DNA of 64,000 nt from Algoriphagus hitonicola (GCF_900113375.1 NZ_FOPC01000009.1:157049-221048), one strand, 5' to 3'; shown: positions 44,616 through 54,765, numbered from the stretch's first letter. Made by a program: numbers and translations. The notes: a model not told the origin generated them from the letters alone.

Positions 44616-45767
44616 ATGAAGAAATATTTACCTATTCTTGCAGTATTTTTATTATTTAATTGTAAGTCAGAGCCAAAGAAAAACAGAATAATAAAATCAA
44701 ATGTATTTAAGAGTATTGAGATTCCCTTAAGCGAAGATTTCGCCCCAAAAAAAACAAGAACACAGTATTTTTTTTCCGATTCTGGTGAATACTTGGCAAT
44801 TCAAAATAAGGTGAATTTTGAAATAGGAATATTCAGCTTGGATTCCAAAAAACTAGCTCATATAATTCCTCTTCGAAAGCAAGGACCAAATGGGGTAGGT
44901 CTTAATAATGGCTTTGAGATTTTATCTCAGGATTGTGTTTTAATTGCATCTATTCCTCCTCGAATTCATTTTTTAAATTTTGCTGGAAATAAAAAATTAA
45001 CTTTAACTATAGACGATCCCGAAAATAAAGCAAATTACCTAGCTGCAACAAATGAGACCCCCCTACTTTTTTCAGAAAATAGTTTATACGGAATCCAGCC
45101 CTATTTTCAAGATCTTTATGGGACGTCGGAAAGTGAACTAAAAAAATCAAAACCAATTTTCAAATTAAATTTTGGAGGCAAAATCGCAAAATTGAATTGG
45201 TTATCAATTTTTAGGCCTGAAGATGAGTGGGAAGAAGGTAAAAAAAGCCCTGATATTTCTTGGGCTCATAATGGTGATACAATAATAGTTTCCCCTCAAT
45301 TAGATCATAAATTCTGGATAGTCTCGAAAAGTCAAGAAAAAGTTATTGGCTACAAAACCGCAAAATCAAACAAAATCAACGGGTTTAGAATAATTGAAGG
45401 ATATCCAAATGGAGATGAAGAAATTATTAAAGATTTAAAAAATGGAAGATATGAGGCACTACTTTATGATTCTTATCGCAAAGTATTTTACCGGTTTTTC
45501 TATTCAGAAATTGATTGGGAAAATTACAATTTGACCCCACGCCAACTACTTCAAAATCATTCTAAAGTAGGTGTATTAGTTTTAAATCAGGACTTGGAAA
45601 TAATGGGTGAGCATCACTTTGAAACTAATTATGTTCAAACTTGGAATTACTTTGTGGGAAAGAAAGGGCTCTACGTCTCCACAAACAATCCCAACCGGGA
45701 TGATTTTGATGAGAATTTCTTGAAATATGATATTATTCGGTTTGAAGGCTTGAACTATGAGGATTAA
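44616..45767 (+). CDS. DUF4221-like propeller lipoprotein (locus B)
   Basis: 383 aa. Lipoprotein signal MKKYLPILAVFLLFNC (Cys16), then a beta-rich body reminiscent of Bacteroidota DUF4221/propeller lipoproteins: YLAIQNKVNFEIGIFSLDSKKLAHIIPLRKQGPNGVG, HFLNFAGNKKLTLTI, ISWAHNGDTIIVSPQLDHKFWIVSK. Downstream of the peptide gene by 102 nt and overlapping the next lipoprotein by 11 nt. Low GC. Family call is from pattern recall, not a search. Confidence 0.7.
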   Translation: MKKYLPILAVFLLFNCKSEPKKNRIIKSNVFKSIEIPLSEDFAPKKTRTQYFFSDSGEYLAIQNKVNFEIGIFSLDSKKLAHIIPLRKQGPNGVGLNNGFEILSQDCVLIASIPPRIHFLNFAGNKKLTLTIDDPENKANYLAATNETPLLFSENSLYGIQPYFQDLYGTSESELKKSKPIFKLNFGGKIAKLNWLSIFRPEDEWEEGKKSPDISWAHNGDTIIVSPQLDHKFWIVSKSQEKVIGYKTAKSNKINGFRIIEGYPNGDEEIIKDLKNGRYEALLYDSYRKVFYRFFYSEIDWENYNLTPRQLLQNHSKVGVLVLNQDLEIMGEHHFETNYVQTWNYFVGKKGLYVSTNNPNRDDFDENFLKYDIIRFEGLNYED

Positions 45768-46167
45768 TCAAACCAAGGTCTATTGGCTAGTGTTTTTCTT
45801 TACAGCTTGTCAGCCAATAGGCAAAAGCGAAGTTGCTTCAATTCTGGAAATAGCAGAACCAAAGGAGTGGATACTAGTCATCCATCCGGAAGGATGCAAA
45901 ACTTGCCTGGAAAGCTTTTATTCGGAATTGATGAACCTCCCAAAAAATAGTCCTGGGGCTATTGTGATTTTGGCAAAAAACTCCAAATCACTCCGAATTA
46001 ATCCGATAATCGGGGATTCACCGATTCCTCTTTACCTAGATGAACAAAAACTATTGATCCAAGAAGGACTTGTCAAAATGACTGATCAGATACTTCTTTT
46101 TAGAGGGGACGAATTTACCTCATTCGACATTTTAGATTATGAAAGGGTTTTGAGTGAAATAAGGTGA
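45757..46167 (+). CDS. Small lipoprotein with CxxC motif, thioredoxin-like (locus B)
   Basis: 136 aa. A lipoprotein-like leader ends in WLVFFFTAC (Cys18). The mature part has EWILVIHPEGCKTCLESFYSEL, with Cys47 and Cys50 following a beta-strand as in thioredoxin folds, and a later PIPLYLDEQKLL strand. It could reduce or form disulfides in the neighbouring Cys-containing peptide, but this is inference from context. The gene begins within the last codons of the preceding lipoprotein gene. Confidence 0.7.
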   Translation: MRINQTKVYWLVFFFTACQPIGKSEVASILEIAEPKEWILVIHPEGCKTCLESFYSELMNLPKNSPGAIVILAKNSKSLRINPIIGDSPIPLYLDEQKLLIQEGLVKMTDQILLFRGDEFTSFDILDYERVLSEIR

Positions 46168-46189
46168 GATTCATCAAACACCAAAAATT

Positions 46190-46222
46190 GGAAAAATCCG
46201 GAATCTGATTCCGAATTTTTCC
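46190..46222. terminator. Terminator after locus B
   Basis: GGAAAAATCCGGAAT pairs with ATTCCGAATTTTTCC with one mismatch around a 3-nt loop. The flanking A and T runs within the stem allow function on both strands, between locus B and convergent prfC. Confidence 0.7.
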
Positions 46223-46359
46223 ACCACTTTTCTATGAAAAGATGCTTTAAACTAATTTTCCGAAAGCAGCAGTCAATTAATCTGCCATCTCGATTCCGGA
46301 GAATCAAGACTACCAAGTGTTAAACCCTCCAGGCTTTCAAAACCTGAAGGGATATTTTT

Positions 46360-47940
46360 CTAAAACTCCGAAGTAAAGTGAAACTCAATCTCGGGGTAGT
46401 TGTCATGCACCATTTGAAGCCAAGCTTTGGACTCTGCCATAAAAACCAGCTTGCCGTCCTTGTCATGAGCGATATGGCGGTTTTTTGATCGGACAAATTC
46501 GTCCAACTGCTTTTTGTCCTTGCTACTGATCCAGCAGGCCTTGTACAGGTTCATCGGATGAAACTCTACGGTGGCATTGTATTCATTTTTCAAACGGAAC
46601 TGAATTACTTCAAACTGAAGCTGGCCCACTGTACCGACCACTTTTCGCGAACCCATGTCAAAAGTAAACAGCTGTGCCACTCCCTCTTCCATCAATTGCT
46701 TCAGGCCCTTTTCGAACTGTTTGGTTTTCATCGCGTCCTTATTGACCACTTCGCGGAAAATTTCCGGGGAGAAGCTCGGAATACCGGTAAAAACCATGTT
46801 TTCCCCATCGGTCAGGGTATCTCCGATTTTAAGATTCCCGGTGTCATACAAGCCGACAATATCCCCCGGGAAAGCCTCATCGATGATTTCCTTATCCTGC
46901 GCCATAAACTGAGTCACATTGGAAAAACGCAAAGGCTTCGTCCCCCGAACGTGATTATAAGGTTTGTTCCGCTCAAATTTTCCAGAGCAAATCCTTAAAA
47001 AGGCAATGCGATTCCGGTGATTGGGGTCCATATTGGCGTGGATTTTAAACACAAAGCCTGAAAACTTGGATTCATCCGGTGTCACTTCCCGAAGGTCCGT
47101 TTGACGGCTTTTGGGAGCAGGAGCGATTTTAATAAAAGTGTCGAGCATTTCATTGACTCCAAAATTATTCACTGCCGACCCAAAAAATACCGGTGCTACT
47201 TTTCCTTCCAGGTATTCCTTAGGATCAAAATCCGGATAGACACCCTCGATCAATTCCACATCCTCCCGAAGCTGGTCGGCGGGATTCTTTCCTATCAAGC
47301 TATCCAATTCCTCATCCTCCAAGTTTTCGAAAACCTGGCGGTCATCACTGAGTTTTCGCTGAGAAGGGGTAAAAAGATTAAGCTTTTTTTCATACAAATT
47401 ATACACCCCTTTAAAGCTTTTACCCATGCCAATCGGCCAAGAAAGCGGGCGAACCTGAATATTCAACTTGGCCTCCACCTCATCTAGCAAATCGTAAGGA
47501 TCACGTCCTTCCCGATCAAGTTTATTAATAAAACAGATCACGGGCGTATTCCGCATACGACAGACCTCCATGAGCTTTTCGGTCTGAATCTCCACGCCTT
47601 TCACGCAGTCGATGACCATAATCACCGAATCCACCGCAGTCAAGGTACGATACGTATCCTCAGCAAAATCCTGGTGACCCGGTGTGTCAAGTAGATTGAT
47701 TTTGATGTCTTTGTATTCGAAACCCATCACCGAGGTCGCCACGGAGATCCCCCGCTGCTTTTCGATCTCCATCCAGTCGGATTTGGTAGCCGTGTCGATT
47801 TTGTTGGATTTGACAGCACCTGCGGTATTGATTGCACCGCCAAAAAGCAATAATTTTTCGGTTAGTGTGGTCTTTCCGGCATCGGGGTGGGCAATGATGG
47901 CAAACGTTCTTCGCTTTTTGATTTCGTCTTTCAAACTCAT
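46360..47940 (-). CDS. prfC: Peptide chain release factor 3
   Basis: 526 aa. Translational GTPase that recycles RF1/RF2. G1 [18 protein letters not shown] near residue 18, [20 protein letters not shown] (G2), [14 protein letters not shown] (G3), [10 protein letters not shown] (G4). AINTAGAVK and the [19 protein letters not shown] insert distinguish RF3 from EF-G. Confidence 0.95.
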   Translation of the reverse strand: MSLKDEIKKRRTFAIIAHPDAGKTTLTEKLLLFGGAINTAGAVKSNKIDTATKSDWMEIEKQRGISVATSVMGFEYKDIKINLLDTPGHQDFAEDTYRTLTAVDSVIMVIDCVKGVEIQTEKLMEVCRMRNTPVICFINKLDREGRDPYDLLDEVEAKLNIQVRPLSWPIGMGKSFKGVYNLYEKKLNLFTPSQRKLSDDRQVFENLEDEELDSLIGKNPADQLREDVELIEGVYPDFDPKEYLEGKVAPVFFGSAVNNFGVNEMLDTFIKIAPAPKSRQTDLREVTPDESKFSGFVFKIHANMDPNHRNRIAFLRICSGKFERNKPYNHVRGTKPLRFSNVTQFMAQDKEIIDEAFPGDIVGLYDTGNLKIGDTLTDGENMVFTGIPSFSPEIFREVVNKDAMKTKQFEKGLKQLMEEGVAQLFTFDMGSRKVVGTVGQLQFEVIQFRLKNEYNATVEFHPMNLYKACWISSKDKKQLDEFVRSKNRHIAHDKDGKLVFMAESKAWLQMVHDNYPEIEFHFTSEF

Positions 47941-47959
47941 GGTAGTGGATTTCAGCCCG

Positions 47960-47967
47960 CAAAGGTA
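47960..47967 (-). promoter_or_regulatory. -7 promoter element for prfC
   Basis: TACCTTTG on the minus strand, 20 nt upstream of the prfC ATG; no clear -33 partner. Confidence 0.45.
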
Positions 47968-48022
47968 TGAAAAATGGATTTACGATTTCAGATTTACGAT
48001 TAACGGGTAAAATCTTACTTTA

Positions 48023-49258
48023 TCAATATTCTAAAATTCCCTCGGTCACAAACTGTTCGGCTCCTTCTAATGTGCTATGTAAAATAATCCTAAAGGTAGT
48101 CCCCATTCCAATCTCAGATGATCGGACAAATATCCTGCCCCCATGATAGCCTTCGATGATTCGTTTGGCCAAGGTTAATCCCAATCCCCAGCCACGCTGA
48201 CGGGTTGAAAATCCCGGATTAAAGACTTTCTTAAAATTTCGCTTTTCGATCCCCTTGCCGGTATCGGTTATGTCCACGATGACGAATTTGTCGCTATCCT
48301 GCAGAATATCGATCTCGATCCGCCCCTTTCCCTTCATCGCATCCACCGCATTTTTGCAGATATTTTCGATCACCCATTCAAATAAGGGCTTATTCATCAT
48401 CGCGTCAAGATTTTGAGAATCGGCATTGATGACCAACTCAACCTTGGTGGAGATTCTCGGACGAAGGTAATTGATGGTCTCCTCGATGGCATGATAGAGA
48501 TTTTCGGACTGAATGACCGGCTTGCTTCCAATACTGCTGAATCGCTCAGTCACCATTCGTAGTTTCACCACGTCCTTGTCCATTTCGGTGATGATTTCCT
48601 TATTCTCCTCCCAGACGGGTGAGTTTCTCAGGTAATCGATCCAAGCCATCAGCGAAGCAATAGGGGTCCCAAGCTGATGAGCAGTTTCTTTAGTCAACCC
48701 GGCCCAAACCCGATTTTGCTCTGCAATCTTACTTTGGTTAAAAAGGGTATAAGCTAAAACTCCAAAGATCAAAATCACACCCAATTGCACGTAGGGGTAA
48801 TATTTCAAATTGGTCAAAAGCTCAGAATTGCTGTAATACACTTTGATATCCGCCTCAGTCAAGCTGATGGGTTCGTATTCAGACTTCATTTCTTCCAGCT
48901 CCCGGAGAAGGGTTTTGGTAGAATCCTCTGCACTGCTGTTTTTTTTGAAAATGATATTCCTAAACTCAATCGGGGAAAACTCCGCATCCACCATAATGAT
49001 GGGAATGGAATAATTTTGCTGAATGATCTCTTTATTGATGAACGTGAGGTTTTCGGCAGTAGTGGAGGCATATTCCAAGGCACTTGACAACAACTCTATC
49101 TGTCTACGTTCCCGTTCGCGGAGTTCCTCGACCAAGCGATTGGTGTACCAAATCGAACCCACTCCGATGACCACAGAAACCAACACAACCAGCCACTTGA
49201 CTTGTTTTCTATTTTTGTAAAAATCAATCGATGTAAGATCCTGAATTCGGTTTTTCAT
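48023..49258 (-). CDS. Membrane sensor histidine kinase, orphan
   Basis: 411 aa. Two membrane spans (about 21-38 and 156-174) enclose an extracytoplasmic sensor region of about 115 residues. The H-box is KETAHQLGTP (His194), with Gln and Leu after His rather than the common Glu-Leu/Arg. The ATPase domain has N-box ENICKNAVDAM, DTGKGI and GWGLGLTLAKRII. No response regulator is adjacent; the promoter-side neighbour is dps on the other strand. Ligand unknown. Confidence 0.9.
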   Translation of the reverse strand: MKNRIQDLTSIDFYKNRKQVKWLVVLVSVVIGVGSIWYTNRLVEELRERERRQIELLSSALEYASTTAENLTFINKEIIQQNYSIPIIMVDAEFSPIEFRNIIFKKNSSAEDSTKTLLRELEEMKSEYEPISLTEADIKVYYSNSELLTNLKYYPYVQLGVILIFGVLAYTLFNQSKIAEQNRVWAGLTKETAHQLGTPIASLMAWIDYLRNSPVWEENKEIITEMDKDVVKLRMVTERFSSIGSKPVIQSENLYHAIEETINYLRPRISTKVELVINADSQNLDAMMNKPLFEWVIENICKNAVDAMKGKGRIEIDILQDSDKFVIVDITDTGKGIEKRNFKKVFNPGFSTRQRGWGLGLTLAKRIIEGYHGGRIFVRSSEIGMGTTFRIILHSTLEGAEQFVTEGILEY

Positions 49259-49404
49259 GAAATCGGTAAACGCTCGCCAATAGCCTATAAACTGATAAAA
49301 CTCATAGATAGTATATCTCAGAGATAGATATTTTCAGTTGGCTTTTCAATGCAATAATTAGTAAATTTAAGCTATTAATTTGAAGACAAAAATAAAACAA
49401 GCAT

Positions 49405-49875
49405 ATGAAAACGAACGACATAGGACTAGAAGTAAAGGACAGCAAAGTCTTGGTAGAAAAGCTGAATAAATTATTGGCCAATTACCAAGTTTACTATCAA
49501 AATCTCCGAAATTTTCACTGGAATGTAAGTGGCCCAAATTTCTTTGAGCTGCATGCCAAATTTGAGGAGCTGTATACCGCAGCAAATGAAAGTGTGGATG
49601 AAGTAGCTGAGCGAATTCTTACGCTAGGCGGCAGACCGCTATCATCGTATGGGGAGTACATTGAAAACTCGAGTATTTCTGAGGCTTTAAAAGTAGCTGA
49701 TGCCAAAAAAATGGTAGAGATCATCAGGGAAAACCTCAATACCTTATTGAATATCGAACGCGAGGTACTGGAATCCGCTTCTGAGCAAGCAGATGAGGGT
49801 ACAGTCACGTTGATGAGTGATTATATCACTGCGAAAGAGAAAGTAGTCTGGATGCTTTCCGCATACCTAAGATAA
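49405..49875 (+). CDS. dps: Dps-family ferritin-like DNA-protection protein
   Basis: 156 aa, usual length. Forms a dodecamer that oxidises and stores iron with H2O2 at inter-subunit sites. The ferroxidase ligands are in NFHWNVSGPNFFELHAKFEELY and ANESVDEVAERILTLGG. It has its own terminator. The N-terminus is short, without the Lys-rich DNA-binding tail of E. coli Dps. Confidence 0.92.
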   Translation: MKTNDIGLEVKDSKVLVEKLNKLLANYQVYYQNLRNFHWNVSGPNFFELHAKFEELYTAANESVDEVAERILTLGGRPLSSYGEYIENSSISEALKVADAKKMVEIIRENLNTLLNIEREVLESASEQADEGTVTLMSDYITAKEKVVWMLSAYLR

Positions 49876-49880
49876 ACTTA

Positions 49881-49908
49881 AAGCCGGGTCATTTGATCCG
49901 GCTTTTTT
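49881..49908. terminator. Terminator of dps
   Basis: AAGCCGGGTC pairs with GATCCGGCTT around a short loop with a T run after it; it also lies just beyond the end of the convergent ABC permease gene. Confidence 0.85.
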
Positions 49909-49913
49909 ACTTT

Positions 49914-51221
49914 TTAATGGCTGCTTTTAAGCCATTTCCAAATCGTTTTGTAAGAAGGCTTAGTCCCATGCATCAATATCCCGATTCGATAGATCCTTCC
50001 CGCAAACCAAGTAGTCCCTAGAAAACCTAAAATCAATAAGGACATAGAAAGAGCTAATTCCCAAAATGGCACCCCATAACTAATTCTCCCCATCATGGCG
50101 ATAGGTGAAGTCAACGGTACAACCGATAGCCAAAATGAAGTTGTGCTATTGGGATCCTGAAGTACAAAAACAAACAGCCCCATATAGGCTACGATCAGCG
50201 GAACAGTCACCGGCAACATAAACTGCTGGGCATCTGATGGAGCATCTACAGCCGATCCAATTCCCGCAAATAAAGCTCCATAAAGTAGATAGCCCCCCAA
50301 GAAATAAAAAACAAACGTACTGACTATACTGACAAAATCTATCCCTTGGATCACTTGGAGAATCTCTCCCATTTCAGTAGATGGAAGCTCTGCACCCACC
50401 TCCATATTGGCCAACTCCATGGCTTGCTCTTGAGGCATCTGCATTCCCAAATATCCGGTCACCAGCGTAGTCAATGTACCTATCAGTACAATCCAAATCA
50501 GCAGTTGCGTCAAGCCTACACCAGCTATACCAATAATTTTGCCTAGCATGAGCTGAAAAGGACGGAGTGAGGATACTAAAATCTCTACGATTCTACTGGA
50601 TTTTTCCTCGATGACCCCTTGCATGATTTGCGTACCATATATGAATATGAACATGTAAATCAAAATCCCCGCTAAAAACCCAATAGCGTAATTAACGGTC
50701 GCATCAGAGACTTTTTCACCTCCTTTTTGATCCAGCGTAATAGATTTGATATCTACGCTAGTTCTGACATCAGTGATGATTTTGGGATCAATTCCAGCCT
50801 CAAACAATCGCTGCTCCTCGATTTTCTTTTTTAAATTGGATTCCAAATAGGAAATCAAACTCATGTTTGGATTTTCATTTCCGTAGTAAACAATACCCTG
50901 AGGATCTTTGAGGTTGATGGCAGGAATCAATAAATACCCATAGCGATCTCCTTTCTTGACCAAGTCCTTGGCTTCTTCGGGATCTCTATCCGAAAATGAA
51001 AATGCGTACTGCTCAGAACTTTCTAGGAAAAAAAGCTTGCTTTCATCCACCACCTCAATGATTCGAAGCGATTGATTTCCTTTTTCTTCCAGAGCAATCC
51101 AGACAAAAATCCCCATGATGGCAGGGAAAATCAAAGGCGTCAACAAGGTGGCCAGCAAAAATGATTTTTTCTTGACCCTCGACAAATACTCCCGCTGAAT
51201 AACAAGCCAAATTTTATCCAT
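49914..51221 (-). CDS. ABC-2 type transporter permease (NatB-like)
   Basis: 435 aa from ATG 51221 (MDKIWLVIQREYLSRVKKKSF). An N-terminal span, a large external part (about 45-185), then five or six spans starting with NYAIGFLAGILIYMFIFIYG; GVIEEKSSRIVEILVSSLRPFQLMLGKIIGI is the ABC-2 signature. Probably an exporter of Na+ or an unknown substrate, like NatAB. Its start overlaps the ATPase gene by 8 nt. Confidence 0.88.
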   Translation of the reverse strand: MDKIWLVIQREYLSRVKKKSFLLATLLTPLIFPAIMGIFVWIALEEKGNQSLRIIEVVDESKLFFLESSEQYAFSFSDRDPEEAKDLVKKGDRYGYLLIPAINLKDPQGIVYYGNENPNMSLISYLESNLKKKIEEQRLFEAGIDPKIITDVRTSVDIKSITLDQKGGEKVSDATVNYAIGFLAGILIYMFIFIYGTQIMQGVIEEKSSRIVEILVSSLRPFQLMLGKIIGIAGVGLTQLLIWIVLIGTLTTLVTGYLGMQMPQEQAMELANMEVGAELPSTEMGEILQVIQGIDFVSIVSTFVFYFLGGYLLYGALFAGIGSAVDAPSDAQQFMLPVTVPLIVAYMGLFVFVLQDPNSTTSFWLSVVPLTSPIAMMGRISYGVPFWELALSMSLLILGFLGTTWFAGRIYRIGILMHGTKPSYKTIWKWLKSSH

Positions 51222-52110
51222 GTTGCATTGATTTGACCTGGTGAATAAAAATTTCCTCCATGCTTGGGACCAATTCTTCAAAGCGGACTATTTCGCCATA
51301 GGTCATCAGTTCACCAAGAAGTTGGTTGGGACTTTTCCCACTCAATGGCAAGGTGAAACTCCATACTCCATCTACTACTTTGGCTGACCATTCGGCAGGA
51401 ATATCTTTTTTGAGATGCTCGAGTGAAACACTATAAACTTCGGGTCTAAAGCTGTTTTTGACTGCACGAATGGTGCCGTCTAAGATTTTTCGGGATTGAT
51501 TAATCAAGGCCACCTGATCACAGAGTAATTCGACTGATTCCATCCGATGGGTACTCAGAATGACCGTGGTGCCCTGCTTTTTCAATTCCAGGATTTCATC
51601 TTTAATGATTCCGGCATTGACTGGATCAAAACCTGAAAAAGGCTCATCCAAAATTAATAAGGGAGGATTGTGCAGAATGGTCGAAATAAACTGGACTTTC
51701 TGCGCCATTCCCTTTGAGAGATCTTCTATTTTTTTGTCTCTCCAAGTGAGCATTTCCATCTTAGAAAGCCATCGGTGAATTCGCTCTTTAGCTTCGGATT
51801 TGCTGAGCCCTTTGAGCCTTGCAAAATAAAGCATCTGATCCCACACCTTCATTTTTTTATAAAGCCCTCGCTCCTCCGGAAGATAGCCAATCTGAGAAAT
51901 GTGTTTGGGACTGAGTTCCATTCCGTCAATCAATACCTGTCCTGAATCCGCATCGATGATTTGATTAATAATCCGGATAAAAGTTGATTTTCCTGCACCA
52001 TTGGGTCCCAATAAGCCGAAAATAATTCCGTTGGGCACCTTGAGATCCAGATCTGTGAGAGCTATATTTTGTCCGTATGTTTTATTGAGCTTGCGGGTTT
52101 CTAGCATCAT
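51214..52110 (-). CDS. ABC transporter ATP-binding protein (NatA-like)
   Basis: 298 aa. Walker A GLLGPNGAGKSTF near residue 35-45, signature LSKGMAQKVQFIS, Walker B PPLLILDEPFSGFDP, H-loop STHRME. The C-terminal extension of about 75 residues (RPEVYSVSLEHLKKDI...) is usual in this class. Partner of the overlapping permease. Confidence 0.92.
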   Translation of the reverse strand: MMLETRKLNKTYGQNIALTDLDLKVPNGIIFGLLGPNGAGKSTFIRIINQIIDADSGQVLIDGMELSPKHISQIGYLPEERGLYKKMKVWDQMLYFARLKGLSKSEAKERIHRWLSKMEMLTWRDKKIEDLSKGMAQKVQFISTILHNPPLLILDEPFSGFDPVNAGIIKDEILELKKQGTTVILSTHRMESVELLCDQVALINQSRKILDGTIRAVKNSFRPEVYSVSLEHLKKDIPAEWSAKVVDGVWSFTLPLSGKSPNQLLGELMTYGEIVRFEELVPSMEEIFIHQVKSMQHG

Positions 52111-52116
52111 AAAAAA

Positions 52117-53004
52117 TTATTCAACGGTCAGTGATCCTACTCCCACATCAATGATCAAATCGAGTAATCTCGGATCATTGGCTGTATACCCTTTGGTGAC
52201 GTAGGTTTGGTCATCAATAGCTTTCAGGTATTTGGGAAGGGAAGTCCGACACATGGCGGTGGTTTTGGCTTTTATCTTAATCGGAAAGCTTTCGGGAGGA
52301 AGTTTCAATCTGAGTGTACCTGCGCCCACAGCGGCAATGACATGGGAGGAAGATGACATTCCAGTACTGAAATCTAAATCTATATTTCCGTAGTTTACTT
52401 CAAGAATAATCTGCTTGGCATTGGTAAAATTAGCATGATGCACACTGACAGAACCCATATTTAAGGTCACCAATAGTGTATCCATCTGTACTTGATTGGG
52501 ATTATCACTGCTGTAGTCAATCTGCACATCCGCACTGGCACTTTTTACTTTGAGCTGTGTGATGGGGAGATAGGCTAGGTCAAACTCAGACCTGCCCATT
52601 CCCAAAGTAAAATCCAAATGATAAAGAAAGTTGGAAGCGAGCCCCACATCCCAGGAGTGTCCAAAGCCCGTATTGCTGCCGGAAAAGAGTTTAGAGGTGA
52701 TGCTTTTACCCAAATTTTCGGATTCAATATTCTTGTGCAGGAGATTTGCTTCTAGAATATTGCCTTCTACTTGATGGTAGAAGGTCGGGATAATATTAAC
52801 CTGCTCCAAGTGCCCATGGATATTGATGGGTTCGGAGGCACGGATTCTTTTGAGTTTGGTGACACTTTTATATGTAGAAAAATTCAGATGAACCAAGTCG
52901 AACCCATTTTTTTCAGGAGTCTTGTATTCTTTGACTAGCTGTGCTTTGCTGACACCTATCCCCCATAAAATCCCCAGAAAAACCAGACAGAATTTTCTTA
53001 GCAT
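52117..53004 (-). CDS. Exported beta-rich protein, unknown function
   Basis: 295 aa. Signal peptide MLRKFCLVFLGILWGIGVSKAQ. The body has repeated beta-strands such as TQLKVKSASADVQIDYSS, LLVTLNMGSVSVHHANFTNAKQIILEVNYGNIDLDFSTG and AVGAGTLRLKLPPESFPIKIKAKTT, in the style of the DUF4097/adhesin-like beta-helix proteins. It ends 6 nt before the ABC ATPase gene, so it may be part of that transcript. No enzyme motif is seen. Confidence 0.68.
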   Translation of the reverse strand: MLRKFCLVFLGILWGIGVSKAQLVKEYKTPEKNGFDLVHLNFSTYKSVTKLKRIRASEPINIHGHLEQVNIIPTFYHQVEGNILEANLLHKNIESENLGKSITSKLFSGSNTGFGHSWDVGLASNFLYHLDFTLGMGRSEFDLAYLPITQLKVKSASADVQIDYSSDNPNQVQMDTLLVTLNMGSVSVHHANFTNAKQIILEVNYGNIDLDFSTGMSSSSHVIAAVGAGTLRLKLPPESFPIKIKAKTTAMCRTSLPKYLKAIDDQTYVTKGYTANDPRLLDLIIDVGVGSLTVE

Positions 53005-53084
53005 ACGGATAGGTTACGACTTGATTGGGAAAAGGTTTTTCAAAAATATGAAAAAAGCCAGAAATGAATCTGGCTTACTATCGA

Positions 53085-54191
53085 TTAGAAAAATTCCTTC
53101 ATTTTATCGAAGAAAGATTTTTCGGATTTCCCGGGATCGGGGATGAAGTTTTCAGAGTCCCTGAGGTTTTCTAAAGCTACCCTTTCCTCCTTTGTCAGAT
53201 TAGTCGGAGTCCAAATATTAACCATAATCAACTGATCACCACGCGTATACCCGTTGATATCTTTTATACCCTTACCTTTAAGCCGAAGCATCTTCCCGCT
53301 TTGGGTGCCCGGTTCAATTTTGATTTTCACTTTGCCCTCAATAGTAGGTACCTCAACCGAGGCTCCCAAGGCTGCATCAATAAAAGAAACGTACAAATCA
53401 TAAATTACATTATTGCCGTCACGCTGGAAGGTATTTTCCTCTACTTCCTCAATGACTATCAATAAATCACCGGGAATCCCACCGGGGATTTCATTTCCTT
53501 TTCCCGACATACTAAGCTGCATTCCTTCTGCAACTCCACCGGGAATATTAATGGAAATCACCTCTTCTTTGATGACCAATCCTCTGGAATCGGCATCTGC
53601 CGGTTTTTTATCGACAATCTGTCCACTTCCGCCACAGACTCCGCAGGTGCTTGCAGATACCATTTGTCCGAGCATGGTATTGACGACTTTTTTGATCTGA
53701 CCGCTACCCTGACAGGTAGAGCAAGTTTTAAATGTCACTCCCGGTGCAATGACATGTCTTTTTACTTTTATTTTCTTTTCGACACCGTTGGCTATTTCTT
53801 GCAGATTTAGCTTGAGCTTGACGCGAAGATTTGTTCCTTTTTTGGTTCTGCGACCTCCACCGCCTCCACCAAAGAATGAGCCGAAGCCACCACCTCCAAA
53901 GATGTCGCCGAATTGGGAGAATATATCCTCCATGTTCATTCCGGCTCCGCCGAAGCCACCATTTCCTCCCAATCCCTGATGACCAAACTGATCATAACGC
54001 TGACGCTTTTCAGGATTGCTCAGAACCTCATAGGCTTCTGCTGCCTCCTTAAATTTATCTTCAGCTTCGGGATTGTCAGGGTTTTTATCCGGGTGATATT
54101 GAATAGCCAATTTACGGTAGGCCTTTTTGATCTCCTCCGCTGATGCTGACTTACTGACACCTAATACCTCGTAATAATCTCTTTTTGCCAT
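53085..54191 (-). CDS. dnaJ: Chaperone DnaJ with a reduced zinc domain
   Basis: 368 aa. J domain at 1-70 with HPD at 33-35, a Gly/Phe-rich linker at 70-113, then the zinc region and two C-terminal beta domains. Only two CxxCxGxG repeats are present: CSTCQGSG (Cys157/160) and CGVCGGSG (Cys183/186). In E. coli DnaJ four repeats make two zinc sites, repeats 1+4 (Zn I) and 2+3 (Zn II); the missing ones are the first and fourth. Follows grpE by 1 nt. Confidence 0.94.
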   Translation of the reverse strand: MAKRDYYEVLGVSKSASAEEIKKAYRKLAIQYHPDKNPDNPEAEDKFKEAAEAYEVLSNPEKRQRYDQFGHQGLGGNGGFGGAGMNMEDIFSQFGDIFGGGGFGSFFGGGGGGRRTKKGTNLRVKLKLNLQEIANGVEKKIKVKRHVIAPGVTFKTCSTCQGSGQIKKVVNTMLGQMVSASTCGVCGGSGQIVDKKPADADSRGLVIKEEVISINIPGGVAEGMQLSMSGKGNEIPGGIPGDLLIVIEEVEENTFQRDGNNVIYDLYVSFIDAALGASVEVPTIEGKVKIKIEPGTQSGKMLRLKGKGIKDINGYTRGDQLIMVNIWTPTNLTKEERVALENLRDSENFIPDPGKSEKSFFDKMKEFF

Positions 54192-54192
54192 A

Positions 54193-54765
54193 TTATGCTC
54201 CTGTCACGACTTTGGCAAAACGGACGACCTTGTCTCCAAGAGTGTATCCTTTTTCTACCACGTCTATTACCTTTCCTTTCATTTCATCACTTGGTGCAGA
54301 AATCTGAGTAATCGCCTCCTGCGTATCGGCATCAAAGGGTTTTCCTATGAGATCATTCATTGGTTTTAAACCCTTATTTTCGAGAATTCGAAGCAGCTTT
54401 TGAAAAACCAAGCGATTTCCTTCTATAAGTTTTACGGTGTCGGTTTCATTTTCTCCGGCTTTGAATGCCCGCTCAAAATCGTCCACTACCGGAATCAAAT
54501 CTCTCAAAACCTCCTCAGAAGCGGTTTTAATCAGGTCAAGCCGTTCTTTTGCATTTCGCTTCCGGTAATTTTCAAAATCAGAATAAAGTCTGAGATATTT
54601 GTCCCTTACCTCCGCCAACTCGGCCTCCATTTTCTCCAAAGGATTCGATTCTTCCTTTCCTTCTTTTTCTTCTTCGGAATTAGATTCTACTGTGGGTGCT
54701 TCCACCTCAGAATCGGTGGATTGTTGGGTTTTTACTTCTTCTGTTTCTTCTTTCTTATTTTTCAT
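54193..54765 (-). CDS. grpE: Nucleotide exchange factor GrpE
   Basis: 190 aa from ATG 54765 ([15 protein letters not shown]). An acidic disordered N-terminus precedes the coiled coil ([35 protein letters not shown]) and the C-terminal beta domain ([26 protein letters not shown]). Releases ADP from DnaK. No CIRCE element is seen upstream. A 24-residue upstream extension of the frame is rejected. Confidence 0.95.
   Translation of the reverse strand: MKNKKEETEEVKTQQSTDSEVEAPTVESNSEEEKEGKEESNPLEKMEAELAEVRDKYLRLYSDFENYRKRNAKERLDLIKTASEEVLRDLIPVVDDFERAFKAGENETDTVKLIEGNRLVFQKLLRILENKGLKPMNDLIGKPFDADTQEAITQISAPSDEMKGKVIDVVEKGYTLGDKVVRFAKVVTGA

Noticed and set aside
46325..46357. Second hairpin with T run before prfC
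   Set aside because: CCCTCCAGG/CCTGAAGGG has a mismatch and a loop of eight; it may help termination of locus B but is weaker than the hairpin at 46190 and was not listed.
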